Shown here piece after piece: positions 19,501 through 28,259 of a stretch of DNA of 64,000 bases. The position numbers were made by a program, and so were the translations under genes. How positions within the stretch are numbered: position 1 is the first letter of the stretch; each line of letters begins with the position of its first letter. The stretch comes from Hyphomicrobium sp. (GTDB taxonomy: Bacteria > Pseudomonadota > Alphaproteobacteria > Rhizobiales > Hyphomicrobiaceae), in contig JADJVG010000009.1 in assembly GCA_016716675.1 (NCBI GenBank), positions 129,893-193,892 of the forward strand, read 5' to 3'. Below the pieces are notes generated by a model. The model was not told where the DNA came from, ran no database searches, and saw only the letters and a program-made list of their open reading frames with translations.

Positions 19501-19679
19501 AATGCATCTTGCATGGCGCGTGCAGCACGCCGCGTCGGCAACAGCAACGTTATGTCGGGCAGTGACAGCGGATCGGGCTTTGCGCCACCGGGCGACGGCA
19601 GATCGCCGTTGAGGATGGCGCGGGCGAGGGCGGGCAGAAAAGCCGCGCCGGGCGGAATGGTGTAAATGCGCTTCGTCAT
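16572..19679 (-). CDS. addB: Double-strand break repair protein AddB
   Basis: Partner subunit of AddA, an inactivated-helicase scaffold carrying a second nuclease. It has 1035 residues from ATG 19679; upstream in-frame codons are rich in arginine and overlap murU, so I did not extend the start. The C-terminal nuclease core TARADRIDDTGHG followed by LIITDYKTG is clear. The start overlaps the murU stop as ATGA and the stop overlaps addA, a fully overlapping three-gene chain. Confidence 0.95.
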   Translation of the reverse strand: MTKRIYTIPPGAAFLPALARAILNGDLPSPGGAKPDPLSLPDITLLLPTRRAARAMQDAFLTASGARALLMPRTRPISEGEDDLTLLTNLAGSAALGAGILDLPQPVPPLERTLTLTQLVQRWRETVSKTTDQQITNTPAQAASLAAELANLMDEIERENVAFEKIHDLVPDTYSEHWQKTVEFLKIVSTFKAMGFTSEVETRNALILAEARRLETHPPKAPVIVAGVTGSIPATVALMRAVAALPHGAIVLPALDMALDEESWNAIVPEHPEHPQFGLKKLLDHLGAERSDVQVLAGVQPSADREARNAFISEAMRPTKTTQKWHTYTATTAPETIKQALTGVSLIEAPNAQDEAEVVALILREAVETPGRTAALVSPDRLLARRVAIRLEAWGIRVDDSAGRPFAKTVPGTFLNLVVDAAVSDFAPADVMALLKHPLCRLGMKAFDVRRFGRALEIAAFRAPYLGRGLEGVAAALHRFEADRIEKRRRHMAAERLWDDDLTGAADLVQRLTAAFAPLAALYTDDRRHSLAAFTAAHSATAELLAALPDDDPARQEDINPLWQGDAGEAANTFFVKLAAPQLPQITIHSGDYADLYKSLLARENVRERTPVHPRVAIWGPFEARLQQPDVMILGSLNEGTWPEAAETGAWLNRPMRQELGLPSPEEDTGRAAHDFISLLGAERVYLTRAQKIKGVPTVPSRWLMRISALLDGLKLQSTLHSTEPWLAWARARDAVDEVQRANVKITAPAPAPPLAMRPRKMSVTRVEDWITNPYSVFARQILKLDALPALGMAPDQSLRGALVHDVLSRFATAFPQQLPADARAALSDIAEKLLADLTGHPRVAAFWMPRLARFLDWFAETEADRRADVVRVVPEISGSLVIAAPGGPFTLTARADRIDDTGHGLIITDYKTGVIPADSNVQKGRAPQLPLEAAIAASDIGFPGLAGREVLALKYIRASGGEPAGEDKRIKTNDVAALAAAALQGLSELVALYDNEATAYRAVRRPGYRYDYDDYAHLARVAEWSAHTNDEGAA

Positions 19680-20413
19680 GCGCTTTGGCCTTGCGCTGCA
19701 GCCATCGCGGCGTTGGCTTCGTCCAATGCGTCGGGTGTTCCGACGTGCATCCACAGTCCTTCGAGCGTGATGCCGTAAAGCCGGCCGGCGCTGATGGCGC
19801 GATCCCATACGCGATTGAGTGAAAACGGCCCCTCGGATTCTCCGGCAAACAGTTTCGGATGAATGATGGAAACGCCAGCGAACACATAAGGCGCCGTTTC
19901 GGACGCGGCGCGGCGCGAGATCACCCCGGCAGAATTGAGATTGAAATCGCCGCGTCCATCATAGCCGAGGCTTGCCGCCGTCGGTGCCAACAGCATCAAG
20001 GAGTCCATGCGCGTTTCATCCCAGGCGTCGAGCAGGCGATCGAGGTTCGAGACGCCGCGTTCGATCCAGACAGAATCAGAATTATGGATCACGAACGGCG
20101 CATTACCCAACAGCGGTAACGCACGTAGAACGCCGCCGCCGGTTTCGAGTAGCACGCCGCGCTCATCCGAAATGACGATGCGCGGCGCTTTCCGCGCCTT
20201 GAGGTGCTGCTCGATTGCGTCAGCCAGATAATGGACGTTGACGACCGCCGTGGTGATGCCAGCCGCCGCCAGCCGATCGAGAACGTGATCGATCATGGCG
20301 CGACCGGCGAGCGGCACGAGCGGCTTCGGGAGTGTGTCGGTCAGTGGCCGCATGCGCGTGCCGAGCCCGGCGGCGAGGACCATGGCTGTTGTGGGACGTT
20401 GCGCCGTCGACAT
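19676..20413 (-). CDS. murU: N-acetylmuramate 1-phosphate uridylyltransferase (MurU-like)
   Basis: Nucleotidyltransferase of 245 residues with signature LAAGLGTRMRPLT and LPKPLVPLAGRAMI. In Pseudomonas, MurU turns MurNAc-1-phosphate into UDP-MurNAc in cell-wall recycling, acting after the kinase AmgK. The kinase homologue lies directly upstream here, fused to TsaE, which supports MurU over a sugar-nucleotide synthase for polysaccharide. It overlaps addB by 4 bases. Confidence 0.85.
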   Translation of the reverse strand: MSTAQRPTTAMVLAAGLGTRMRPLTDTLPKPLVPLAGRAMIDHVLDRLAAAGITTAVVNVHYLADAIEQHLKARKAPRIVISDERGVLLETGGGVLRALPLLGNAPFVIHNSDSVWIERGVSNLDRLLDAWDETRMDSLMLLAPTAASLGYDGRGDFNLNSAGVISRRAASETAPYVFAGVSIIHPKLFAGESEGPFSLNRVWDRAISAGRLYGITLEGLWMHVGTPDALDEANAAMAAAQGQSA

Positions 20414-20447
20414 GCATGAACCCGGTTTTGCTGCGGAAGGATGGGGG

Positions 20448-21991
20448 TTAGATCGTCAGCGCACGGCCTCTGATCGCGGCGGGCAGATGCTCATCATACC
20501 ACGCCTTGAGGCTCGATAAGCCGGGATGGGTCAGATCGCGCGCGAGATACCCCCAGATGCGTGGAATGTGCGCCAGATAGTGGCGCTTGCCGTCGCGTTT
20601 GGCGAGTCGGGCGAAGATGCCGAGGATCTTGGTGTTGCGCTGCGCGCCGAGCGCTGCATACGCAAAGCGGAATTGATCGCGTCGAAGGAGGCTTCGCATC
20701 CGCGTACGTCCGCGATATAGCGCTCCAACAACGCGCTCTCTATTGCCGCTGGAACATCGAGGCGCGCATCCTGCAACAGTGACACGAGATCGTAGGCCTC
20801 GGGTCCGGAAAGCGCATCCTGGAAATCGATGATGCCGACGTCGCGCGGCGGCGGGCGGCCAGCAAGCGCGATCAGATTTGGCGAATGATAATCGCGCAGC
20901 ACCCAGCCTTTCGGGCTCTCAAGGACGCGCGTGAACACGGTGTTCCAAATGCTGAGGAAGCTGTCGCTTGCGTCGGGTGGCACCGGCGTGCCGCGCAGCG
21001 CCGGCCAGTACCAGTCGAGCAAGAGTTCGGTTTCGATTTGCAGCGTGCCCTGATCGAGTGCGGGCAGCGTGCGGGCCGATCCGTCCGGCAGCGGCAACGG
21101 TCCGTTTGGCCGATTGCGCCGCAGTGCGACGAGCGTTGCAACGCCCCGCGTCCACAGTGCTTGTTGATCGCCGCCGCGCAGAACCTCGGCACCGAATACG
21201 GCGTCACCGAGATCTTCAATCAGAAGCAACCCGTGGTCGAGGTCATGAGCGAAAATTTCCGGCGCTGAAAAACCGGCAGCGGAAAGGGCATGAGCAACGG
21301 CCACGAAGGGGCGCACGTCTTCGGCGAGGTGGGCGATGCGGCTATAGGGCAAGCCATCACGGATCGCCGCGCCGTCGGGCTGCTGTGGTGAATCCATTAA
21401 AATCGCGCGCGCGCCTGAGGCTTTGACGACGCGCGCATACCGCCGTGGAGAGGCGTCGCCTTGCAGGTAGCTGAGGTGTGTATCGCTGCCGGCCCAACCG
21501 TGTTGGTGCAAGAAGCGGTGGATGTCCGCAAGGCGGGTCATGCGCTTCGCGCACGAGCCGGTGCCTTCAATCATCACGCTGCGTGTTTCTGGCGTCGCGC
21601 CATCCGAAAGCGTCAGCGTCAAGCGTTCCGGCGGTAGCAGATCTGCGGCGCGCGACGGCCATTCGATCACAGCGATGCCGCGCTTCAGCGCCAGATCCAG
21701 TCCAAGCTCAAGTAGTTCGGACGGATCGGTCAGCCGGTAAAGATCGAAATGGGCAACATCGAAGCGGGCCGTCTCATACGATTGCACAAGCGTGAAGGTC
21801 GGGCTTGGAACTTCGGTGAGTGTGTCCGCCGATAGGGCGCGGATTAGCGCCCGTGCGAATGTCGTCTTTCCGGCGCCGAGATCGCCCTCAAGCGCGAGCA
21901 CGTCGCCGGGCGAGAGCGCGAACGCAACATGCTCCGCCAAGCGCAGCAGGTCTGGTTCAGTGACGTTATTGAAAACGACAGGATTGTTCAT
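20448..21991 (-). CDS. TsaE-AmgK fusion: tRNA t6A ATPase plus cell-wall amino-sugar kinase (frame interrupted)
   Basis: Two-domain protein. Residues 1-150 are TsaE, the P-loop ATPase of tRNA threonylcarbamoyladenosine synthesis (GDLGAGKTTFARAL, then EVPSPTFTLV). The rest is an aminoglycoside-phosphotransferase-fold kinase like AmgK (catalytic VLRDYHSPNL, metal site IIDFQDALSGPEAYDL). This fusion is usual in the order. The frame breaks near 20,681 after FD: the expected C-terminus (YAALGAQRNTKILGIFARL ... RALTI) continues in the -1 frame to 20,448. One missing base, for example GACGCG for GACCGCG, explains it. Reading straight on instead gives a 486-residue product ending at 20,531 with an unrelated tail. 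Confidence 0.85.
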
Positions 21992-22002
21992 CGTCCGGCA
22001 GT

Positions 22003-24510
22003 CTACGCTGCGCGGTTCCGGCGTGCCACCACGATCATGCCGTCGCCCTCGACCGGAAGCGGTCTTTCTGGAATACGGACCGTGACCGTTGTGCCACGGC
22101 TTTCTTCTGATTGGATGTCGATCGTGCCGCCATGCAGTTCAACGAGGCTCTTGACGATCGAAAGGCCGAGACCGGCGCCGCGATGTTTCGAGCCCTGGCT
22201 GCGGCTCTCAAAGCGCTGGAATACACGGTCGATCTGGTCCTGCGGGATGCCGACGCCGTGGTCGATGACGGCGAACACGACGGCGCCGTTTTCGCGCCAG
22301 CAGGTCAATTGTACGGTATCGCCGGCTTTCGAGAAGCCGACAGCGTTCGACAGCAGGTTGTAAAGCACCTGTCGCATGCGGGCCTCGTCGGCCATGAATT
22401 CGGAAACATCATCGGCAACCGCGATCTCGATGGTCAGACGCGAGCGGATGGCGCGCTCGCGAATGCCGAGGATCGCGGAATCGATGACGGTGCGCACGCC
22501 CACCGGCGTCAGGCGCAATTCCAGACTGCCAGCGTCGATCGTCGCGAGATCGAGAATGTCGTCGATGATGGCGAGCAACGTCTTGGAAGACGTCATGATG
22601 TCGGCGACGTACTCGCGCTGCTTGTCGTTGAGGCCGCCCATGTAGGGGGTGGCGAGCAATTCGGTAAAGCCGATGATGTTGGTCAACGGCGTGCGCAGCT
22701 CGTACGAAATGTGGCCGATGAATTGGGTCTTGAGCCGGTCGGCCGCAACCAGGGCTTCGTTGCGTTCGACAAGCGCGCGTTCGGCGCTGCGTGCGTCGGT
22801 GACGTCGGCGAAGGTCAGAAGCGTCGCGCCATCCGGCAACGGCATCAGGGCATAATCAACGACGCTCATGTCGGCTCGCTTCATCTGACCCTCAAAAGTT
22901 TCGCGTTCTTCCAGGAAAGCGGTGACCGCACGGACGATGCGCGACCATGTGTCGAAGTCCGAGTGCATGGCGCTGGCCAGCGTGACGACTTCGTCGATGT
23001 GCGGGAATTCGGCCAAGCGGCGCGGCGCGATCTTCCAAATATTCGAGAACGCGACGTTGTAGAGCTTCAAGCGGCCGTCGGTGCCGAACACGGCGACGCC
23101 TTCCGAGAGGCTATCGAGTGTTTCGCGCTGCACGTCGATGAGCGCATTGTAACGGCTTTCAAGCGACAGCCGCGCCGTTTCGTCGGCGAACAGATATGTG
23201 ACGCCGCCGTCCGGGCGCTGTTCGGCCATGACGTGGACGATGCGCCCGTCGGTTAGGTGCCAACCGTCTTCGAGTTCGGCGCCGGTTTGATAGCAGGCCA
23301 GCACGCGGGCTTTCCAGTCGCGATAATTGACAACGGGCGGCAGCTTGCCCTGCTCGCGTAGCCGGTCGAGAACCGCGCTGTCGCTCGGTTTGCTGCGCAG
23401 CCAGTCCTCGTCGAGTTGCCACAGGTTGCGGTAAGCATCGTTGAAGAACACGAGCTGCTGGTCGCGATTGAAAATCGCAACCGCCGTTTCGACGCGATGC
23501 AGCGTGCGGTCATACGCTGCGATCTGGCGTTCGAGTTCGCCTTGCACGTTTTCAATGGCCGTGACGTCGATGGCGGCACCCGCCGTTACGCCATCAACCG
23601 GCAGCACCACGATGTCATGCGGGCGGCGCTCGCCACCGGCGACAAGATGCACACGCGCCCGATAGCTTTCGCCCTGCGCCATCGATTTGGCGACCGATTT
23701 GCGCTGGCGGCTTTCCAGCAGTTCGATCTGGCGGTCGAGGACTTCGGCTTCGCTTTGCGCGTCAACCGCTTGGATATAGGCGCTGTTCACCCACACCAGG
23801 CGGCCATCGTCGGCGCGCAGCCAGACCGGCATTGGCAGCGTATTGAGCAGCGCGCGGCTTGAGCGGATGTCGCGCGCCAGCGAAGCGTGCTGCTGATGGA
23901 TGGTCGAGAGTTCCAGTTTGTAGCCGGCAATATCCTTGAGGCGCAGCACGGCGCGCCCGCCGGCCGCACGGCCCTCGGCTTCTACATTGCCGCCCGCCAG
24001 GGTTTTCAGAATGATGTTGAACGCGCGGCCATTGGCGAATAGCTGATCAAGCGCGGTCTTCAGCGCTTGAGCGCCTTTGGCTTCAAGCCAGTGCCCGAAG
24101 CGCAGAATTTCGGTATTGCTTTCCGGTACGCCCGGCACGCCGCTCAAGGTGTGCGCGACGATGCGGACGGCTTGGCCCTGTTCCCAGAAAATCAGCACCT
24201 GCGGTTCGGCGCGGATGATGGCGTCGGCGGCGGCCAGATTGCGGCGTAGCTGAAGACTCTCGGCCTTGGCGTAGCGGGCTTCGCGGCGCGCCGAAGAGGT
24301 CATGTGCCAGACGATCAGGCCGGCAATGAAGCCGGCGCCGGCGACCAGCGCAATCAGCGAGACATGGCGCAGGTCCATCTGGTCGGAGCGTGTGCCATAG
24401 CCGGAAATGAACGACGACATCAAAGCCGTGACGCAACCCATCGCGGCCAGCAGCAGCAGCGCTAGCTGGCGGCGTGTCGTCTGCTGGTTACGGTTGGTAA
24501 TGCCGCGCAT
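22003..24510 (-). CDS. divL: DivL-like PAS sensor pseudokinase with Tyr at the phospho-His site
   Basis: An 835-residue membrane sensor. Two N-terminal helices (about 15-35 and 49-69) precede several PAS-like domains (about 215-320, 335-445 and 460-575) and a histidine-kinase core. The H-box reads GHISYELRTPLTNII: Y603 stands where a phospho-accepting His is normal. That substitution is the hallmark of Caulobacter DivL, which controls CckA and thus CtrA. The ATPase lobe is intact (N-box NLLSNAVGFS, G1 DHGVGIP, G2 GAGLGLSIV). It sits 11 bases upstream of tsaE-amgK, in an essential-gene neighbourhood. Confidence 0.9.
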   Translation of the reverse strand: MRGITNRNQQTTRRQLALLLLAAMGCVTALMSSFISGYGTRSDQMDLRHVSLIALVAGAGFIAGLIVWHMTSSARREARYAKAESLQLRRNLAAADAIIRAEPQVLIFWEQGQAVRIVAHTLSGVPGVPESNTEILRFGHWLEAKGAQALKTALDQLFANGRAFNIILKTLAGGNVEAEGRAAGGRAVLRLKDIAGYKLELSTIHQQHASLARDIRSSRALLNTLPMPVWLRADDGRLVWVNSAYIQAVDAQSEAEVLDRQIELLESRQRKSVAKSMAQGESYRARVHLVAGGERRPHDIVVLPVDGVTAGAAIDVTAIENVQGELERQIAAYDRTLHRVETAVAIFNRDQQLVFFNDAYRNLWQLDEDWLRSKPSDSAVLDRLREQGKLPPVVNYRDWKARVLACYQTGAELEDGWHLTDGRIVHVMAEQRPDGGVTYLFADETARLSLESRYNALIDVQRETLDSLSEGVAVFGTDGRLKLYNVAFSNIWKIAPRRLAEFPHIDEVVTLASAMHSDFDTWSRIVRAVTAFLEERETFEGQMKRADMSVVDYALMPLPDGATLLTFADVTDARSAERALVERNEALVAADRLKTQFIGHISYELRTPLTNIIGFTELLATPYMGGLNDKQREYVADIMTSSKTLLAIIDDILDLATIDAGSLELRLTPVGVRTVIDSAILGIRERAIRSRLTIEIAVADDVSEFMADEARMRQVLYNLLSNAVGFSKAGDTVQLTCWRENGAVVFAVIDHGVGIPQDQIDRVFQRFESRSQGSKHRGAGLGLSIVKSLVELHGGTIDIQSEESRGTTVTVRIPERPLPVEGDGMIVVARRNRAA

Positions 24511-24669
24511 CGCGTCCGGTTCTGATTGGTAGTTGCAAAAAAGCTGTTGGTTGTGCGGACGCGACTAAAGCAAGCCAACAGGCGACGCGGGCCGCAGCCC
24601 GAATCACTCTCGGTGATTATGCTGACCTTGGCCGCAAGCTGCCAGTGCGGTGTGCCTCAGACGCGACAA

Positions 24670-24697
24670 CGGCGCGCGAGGTGTTCCCCGCGCGCCG
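24670..24697 (-). terminator. Probable terminator hairpin after ahcY
   Basis: A perfect 9-bp GC stem (CGGCGCGCG 24670-24678, CGCGCGCCG 24689-24697) with a 10-base loop lies 45 bases past the ahcY stop. No strong T-run follows on the minus strand, so termination may be partial. The remaining 24,511-24,741 gap shows nothing else. Confidence 0.55.
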
Positions 24698-24741
24698 CGT
24701 TTATCGTGAAGTAAGGCAGCTAGGCGCCGCTGAAACCGCTG

Positions 24742-26148
24742 TTAGTAGCGGTACTGCTCCGACTTGAACGGGCCTTCCTGCGGAACGCCGATGTACGCCG
24801 ACTGATCCGGCCGCAGCTTGGTCAGCTTGGCGCCGATCTTGGTCAAGTGCAGCATCGCGACCTTTTCATCGAGGTGCTTCGGCAACGTGTAGACCTTCTT
24901 TTCGTACTTGCCGGGGTTCGCCCACAGTTCGATCTGCGCCAGCGTCTGGTTGGTGAACGACGCCGACATCACGAACGAGGGGTGACCCATCGCGTTGCCA
25001 AGGTTCACCAGGCGGCCTTCCGACAGCAGGATGATGCGCTTGCCGTCGGGGAACTGGATTTCATCGACCTGCGGCTTGATGTTGTTCCAGCGGAAGTTCT
25101 TCAACGCCGCGACCTGGATCTCGTTGTCGAAGTGGCCAATGTTGCAGACGATCGCCCGGTCCTTCATGGCCCGCATGTGGTCGGCGGTGATGACATCTTT
25201 ATTGCCGGTGGCGGTCACGAAGATGTCGGCGCGGGGCGCTGCATCTTCCATGGTTACGACTTCATAGCCTTCCATCGCCGCCTGCAAGGCGCAGATCGGA
25301 TCGATTTCGGAGACCATGACGCGGCAGCCGGCCTGGCGCAGCGACGCCGCCGAACCCTTGCCGACGTCGCCGAAACCGGCGACGAACGCGATCTTGCCGG
25401 CCATCATCACGTCGGTGCCGCGGCGGATGCCGTCGACCAGCGATTCGCGGCAGCCATAGAGATTGTCGAACTTCGACTTGGTGACCGAGTCGTTGACGTT
25501 GATTGCCGGGAAGAGCAGCGTGCCCTTCTTCTGCATTTCATAGAGACGGTGGACGCCGGTGGTGGTTTCTTCCGAAACGCCCTTGATGCTCTTGGCGAGC
25601 TCAGCGAACCAGCCCTTCGGCTTTTCCTTCAGCGTTTTCTTGAGCAGGGCGAAGAAGACTTCTTCTTCTTCCGATTCCGGCTTGTCTAGGAATGCGGTAT
25701 CGCCGTTTTCGGCGCGCAGGCCCAGATGTACGAACATGGTGGCGTCGCCGCCGTCGTCGAGGATCATGTTCGGCATGCCGCCGTCAGCCCACTCGAACAA
25801 CTTGCGGGTGTAGTCCCAGTAATCGACGAGGCTCTCACCCTTCCAGGCGAACACCGGAATACCGGCGGCAGCAATGGCGGCGGCGGCGTGATCTTGCGTC
25901 GAGTAGATGTTGCAGGACACCCAGCGGATGTCGGCGCCAAGGGCGGCCAGCGTCTCAATAAGTACGGCTGTCTGGATTGTCATATGCAACGAACCGGCGA
26001 TCCGGGCGCCCTTCAGCGGCTGCGCCGGACCGTATTCGGTGCGGGTTGCCATCAGGCCCGGCATCTCGGTTTCGGCGATCGAGATCTCTTTGCGGCCCCA
26101 CTCGGCTAGGCTCAGATCCTTTACGATGTAGTCCTGCTTCGTGCTCAT
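24742..26148 (-). CDS. ahcY: S-adenosylhomocysteine hydrolase
   Basis: Splits S-adenosylhomocysteine into adenosine and homocysteine, relieving inhibition of methyltransferases. It has 468 residues, full length. The NAD-binding loop [13 protein letters not shown], the N-terminal [15 protein letters not shown] and C-terminal KSEQYRY all match the family. An AAAGGAG site lies 6 bases before the ATG. Its usual upstream neighbour in related genomes is ptsH; here a TadG-like gene stands between them. Confidence 0.97.
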   Translation of the reverse strand: MSTKQDYIVKDLSLAEWGRKEISIAETEMPGLMATRTEYGPAQPLKGARIAGSLHMTIQTAVLIETLAALGADIRWVSCNIYSTQDHAAAAIAAAGIPVFAWKGESLVDYWDYTRKLFEWADGGMPNMILDDGGDATMFVHLGLRAENGDTAFLDKPESEEEEVFFALLKKTLKEKPKGWFAELAKSIKGVSEETTTGVHRLYEMQKKGTLLFPAINVNDSVTKSKFDNLYGCRESLVDGIRRGTDVMMAGKIAFVAGFGDVGKGSAASLRQAGCRVMVSEIDPICALQAAMEGYEVVTMEDAAPRADIFVTATGNKDVITADHMRAMKDRAIVCNIGHFDNEIQVAALKNFRWNNIKPQVDEIQFPDGKRIILLSEGRLVNLGNAMGHPSFVMSASFTNQTLAQIELWANPGKYEKKVYTLPKHLDEKVAMLHLTKIGAKLTKLRPDQSAYIGVPQEGPFKSEQYRY

Positions 26149-26577
26149 CTCAGCTCCTTTGGAGGGGGTTCGGCGTGTTTTGTGCCCGCCCGCCGCGATG
26201 GGCGTTGTTCACGCGCAGCATTGGGATCGGACACACGGCCGCAGCAAAAAAAATCTGTCGTGGTGGGCGGGTGTATAGCGAAGGCCCGGCAGTCACGCAA
26301 CAAGATATAAACAACTCTTTATGTGTCTATCGCCGCACGGCGATCCGATGTTGTTTGCAGGACCTTGTTCTTGTTCGCTTTTGCGAGGTACAAAAGTATT
26401 GTATCAAAATAGATGTAGTAAATATGGTGTTAAAACGAAGTATAAAATTTGATATAAATTGTATTTGATATGCATCACAATTTTCTTAGTTCGATATAAC
26501 TCTACCTCTGCTGTTAAATAGTCTTAAAGAGCAGACGCCTATTCTGCAAAAGCCAATATAGGTGCAGGAGGCGTATT
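26149..26577. other. 429-bp intergenic region, strikingly AT-rich in its right half
   Basis: Left of about 26,290 the base composition is normal and should hold the ahcY promoter. From about 26,380 to 26,540 it is very AT-rich (runs such as GTATAAAATTTGATATAAATT), unlike anything else in the window. The region should hold the promoter of the TadG-like gene. A near-match to a CtrA box (TTAA-6-TTAA, 26514-26527) has the wrong spacer. No gene or riboswitch was recognised. Confidence 0.6.
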
Positions 26578-27993
26578 ATGTCTATCAATCAGTGGAAGCG
26601 GTCTGAGATCGCTTCAGCTACAAAAAGGGAGCAGCCGTCCGGTTCGGGACTGAGCATGCGCTACCGGGAACGGTTCGCGAGCTTTGCCCAGGATACGGCA
26701 GGCGATGTCGCCGTAATCTTCGGTCTGATGACCATGGCGATGTTCATTCTCATCGGTGCGGCGGTCGATCTCGGCCGTTGGCTGAATGCCCGCGATCAAA
26801 CGATTGCAGCAATCGACTCGGCCGTCCTGGCTGCGGGTCGTGCGTTGCAGACGAATGGTGGCAACCGGACCGATGCGGTCAACACTGCCAAGATCTACTA
26901 TCAGCAGGCCGTGTCGAACCGTCTGGTCGTGAAGAACGACACCGTATCATTCGCGGTCGTTGATGACGGTTCTGCCGTTCAGGCGACGGGTAATGCTGAA
27001 ATCAACACGCCGTTCATGCGCCTTGCAGGCATCAATCAACTGCCGCTGCTCAAGCTGACAGGCTCCGAACACCCGAAGTCGGTGCTGGGTATTGGCGGCA
27101 ATGCGCAGTTGAACCTGGAAATCTCCATGATGCTCGACGTTTCGGGCTCGATGGGGTCTGGCAGCAAGCTGGACGACATGAAAGCTGCGGCGGCCGACCT
27201 CGTCGATATCGTCGTGTGGCAGGACCAGAGCAAGTACACCTCGAAGGTTGCCATCGTGCCGTTCTCAGGCGACGTGCGCCCGCCGGCAGCCATGTTGCCG
27301 ATCGTGACGCCGCCAGTCAGCACGACCTGGCCGTTGATGCGCCGCTTCAACAACCGGGATTACACAAAAACGGCATGTGTGGCTGAGCGCAATGGCACCA
27401 ACAAGTTCACCGACGCAATGGCGGAAGCCGGCGCGTATGTGACGCCAGCCTACTCTCGTACCGGTGCTTGCTCGACGCCGCAGTCCGGAACGGTTCTGCC
27501 GCTGACCAACGACAAGCCCGCATTGTTCGACAAGATCAACCAGCTGACGCTGGGTGGTGCTACCGGTGGGCACATTGGTACGGCATGGGCCTACTATATG
27601 TTGTCGCCGAAGTGGTCGTCGGTGTTGACAGGCCTGTCGCTTCCGGTTGCCTACCACACGCCGAAGACCCAGAAGATCGCCATCCTGATGACTGACGGTG
27701 AATATAACTCCACCTACAGCAACACGGGCCTTCCGAGCGGCGATGGCGCGGGTAACGGCAACGGCAGCAGCTCGATTGGTCAGGCCATCTCGATCTGTAA
27801 CCAGATGAAGCAGCAGGACATCGATGTTTATACCATCGGCTTTGATCTGGGTGGTAACTCGACGGCCATCAACACGCTGAAGAATTGCTCGAGTGATAAC
27901 TCGAAATTCTACACGGCCGAGAACGGCGAGCAGTTGAAGGCGGTCTTCCGCGACATCGCACTGAAGGTCTCGACGCTCTACCTCTCGAAGTAA
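26578..27993 (+). CDS. TadE/TadG-like protein with von Willebrand factor A domain
   Basis: A 471-residue exported or membrane-anchored protein. A positively charged N-terminus precedes one membrane helix (about 44-64) inside a TadE/TadG-like segment (AGDVAVIFGLMTMAMFI, then DSAVLAAGRAL). A von Willebrand A domain follows, with an intact metal-ion site D187-x-S189-x-S191 (MLDVSGSMG) and ILMTDGEYNSTYS later. Such proteins are linked to Flp/Tad pili or adhesion, but no other tad gene is in the window. The ATG has GCAGGAGG upstream. The AT-rich promoter region and its place between ahcY and a cut ptsH suggest insertion. Confidence 0.87.
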   Translation: MSINQWKRSEIASATKREQPSGSGLSMRYRERFASFAQDTAGDVAVIFGLMTMAMFILIGAAVDLGRWLNARDQTIAAIDSAVLAAGRALQTNGGNRTDAVNTAKIYYQQAVSNRLVVKNDTVSFAVVDDGSAVQATGNAEINTPFMRLAGINQLPLLKLTGSEHPKSVLGIGGNAQLNLEISMMLDVSGSMGSGSKLDDMKAAAADLVDIVVWQDQSKYTSKVAIVPFSGDVRPPAAMLPIVTPPVSTTWPLMRRFNNRDYTKTACVAERNGTNKFTDAMAEAGAYVTPAYSRTGACSTPQSGTVLPLTNDKPALFDKINQLTLGGATGGHIGTAWAYYMLSPKWSSVLTGLSLPVAYHTPKTQKIAILMTDGEYNSTYSNTGLPSGDGAGNGNGSSSIGQAISICNQMKQQDIDVYTIGFDLGGNSTAINTLKNCSSDNSKFYTAENGEQLKAVFRDIALKVSTLYLSK

Positions 27994-28002
27994 GTGTCTC
28001 GA

Positions 28003-28185
28003 CTATTGGCTTTCTGCACAAGAGCTGGGGGTGCCTTTCAAGGCGCCCCCAGTCGTGATGTTGGCCGTATAGCATGCGGCGCATTTGACGAACTTGGCGG
28101 ACGCGCGTGCGTGAAGACCCTTGATGTTGCGGATAACCACAATCGCTTCCGGGCGTATGCTGTTTTTGAGTTCCGGCACGGGCAC
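28003..28185 (-). pseudogene. ptsH: Truncated HPr (PTS phosphocarrier) gene
   Basis: The first 44 or so residues match HPr: VVIRNIKGLHARASAKFVKC carries the phospho-His (H25 here, His15 in HPr numbering), followed by a diverging ACYTANIT. Homology ends at about 28,054. The remaining 16 codons are read from the terminator hairpin of the neighbouring gene and end in a stop at 28,003. The second half, including the Ser46 site that HprK phosphorylates, is missing; no other frame supplies it. Start is GTG 28185. The gene still lies in its normal place upstream of manX transcriptionally reversed order manX-ptsH, but is unlikely to make working HPr. Confidence 0.8.
28025..28052 (+). terminator. Hairpin after the TadG-like gene, at the ptsH break
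   Basis: An 11-bp stem with one G-U pair (CTGGGGGTGCC 28025-28035, GGCGCCCCCAG 28042-28052) and a 6-base loop, 32 bases past the plus-strand stop. There is no T-run, so termination strength is uncertain. The edge of this hairpin coincides with the end of HPr homology. Confidence 0.55.
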
Positions 28186-28202
28186 TCCGAGACTTGAATG
28201 AT

Positions 28203-28239
28203 CGCTGGCAACTCCCTTGCGGGGAGCCGGTCGCCAGCG
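28203..28239. other. Two-tier hairpin between manX and the ptsH remnant
   Basis: CGCTGGC (28203-28209) pairs with GCCAGCG (28233-28239), enclosing an inner CTCCC (28212-28216)/GGGAG (28222-28226) stem. It lies in the 74-base gap between manX and ptsH and may be an RNA-processing or termination signal. No T-run is present. Confidence 0.4.
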
Positions 28240-28259
28240 ACACGATCAGACGGAGCCTG

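Noticed and set aside
26149..26300. SAH- or SAM-type riboswitch upstream of ahcY
   Set aside because: No matching conserved core or stem pattern was recognisable in the 150 bases before the ahcY start.
26514..26527. CtrA-like box TTAA-N6-TTAA before the TadG-like gene
   Set aside because: The CtrA consensus has a 7-base spacer; this one has 6, and the region is so AT-rich that chance matches are expected.
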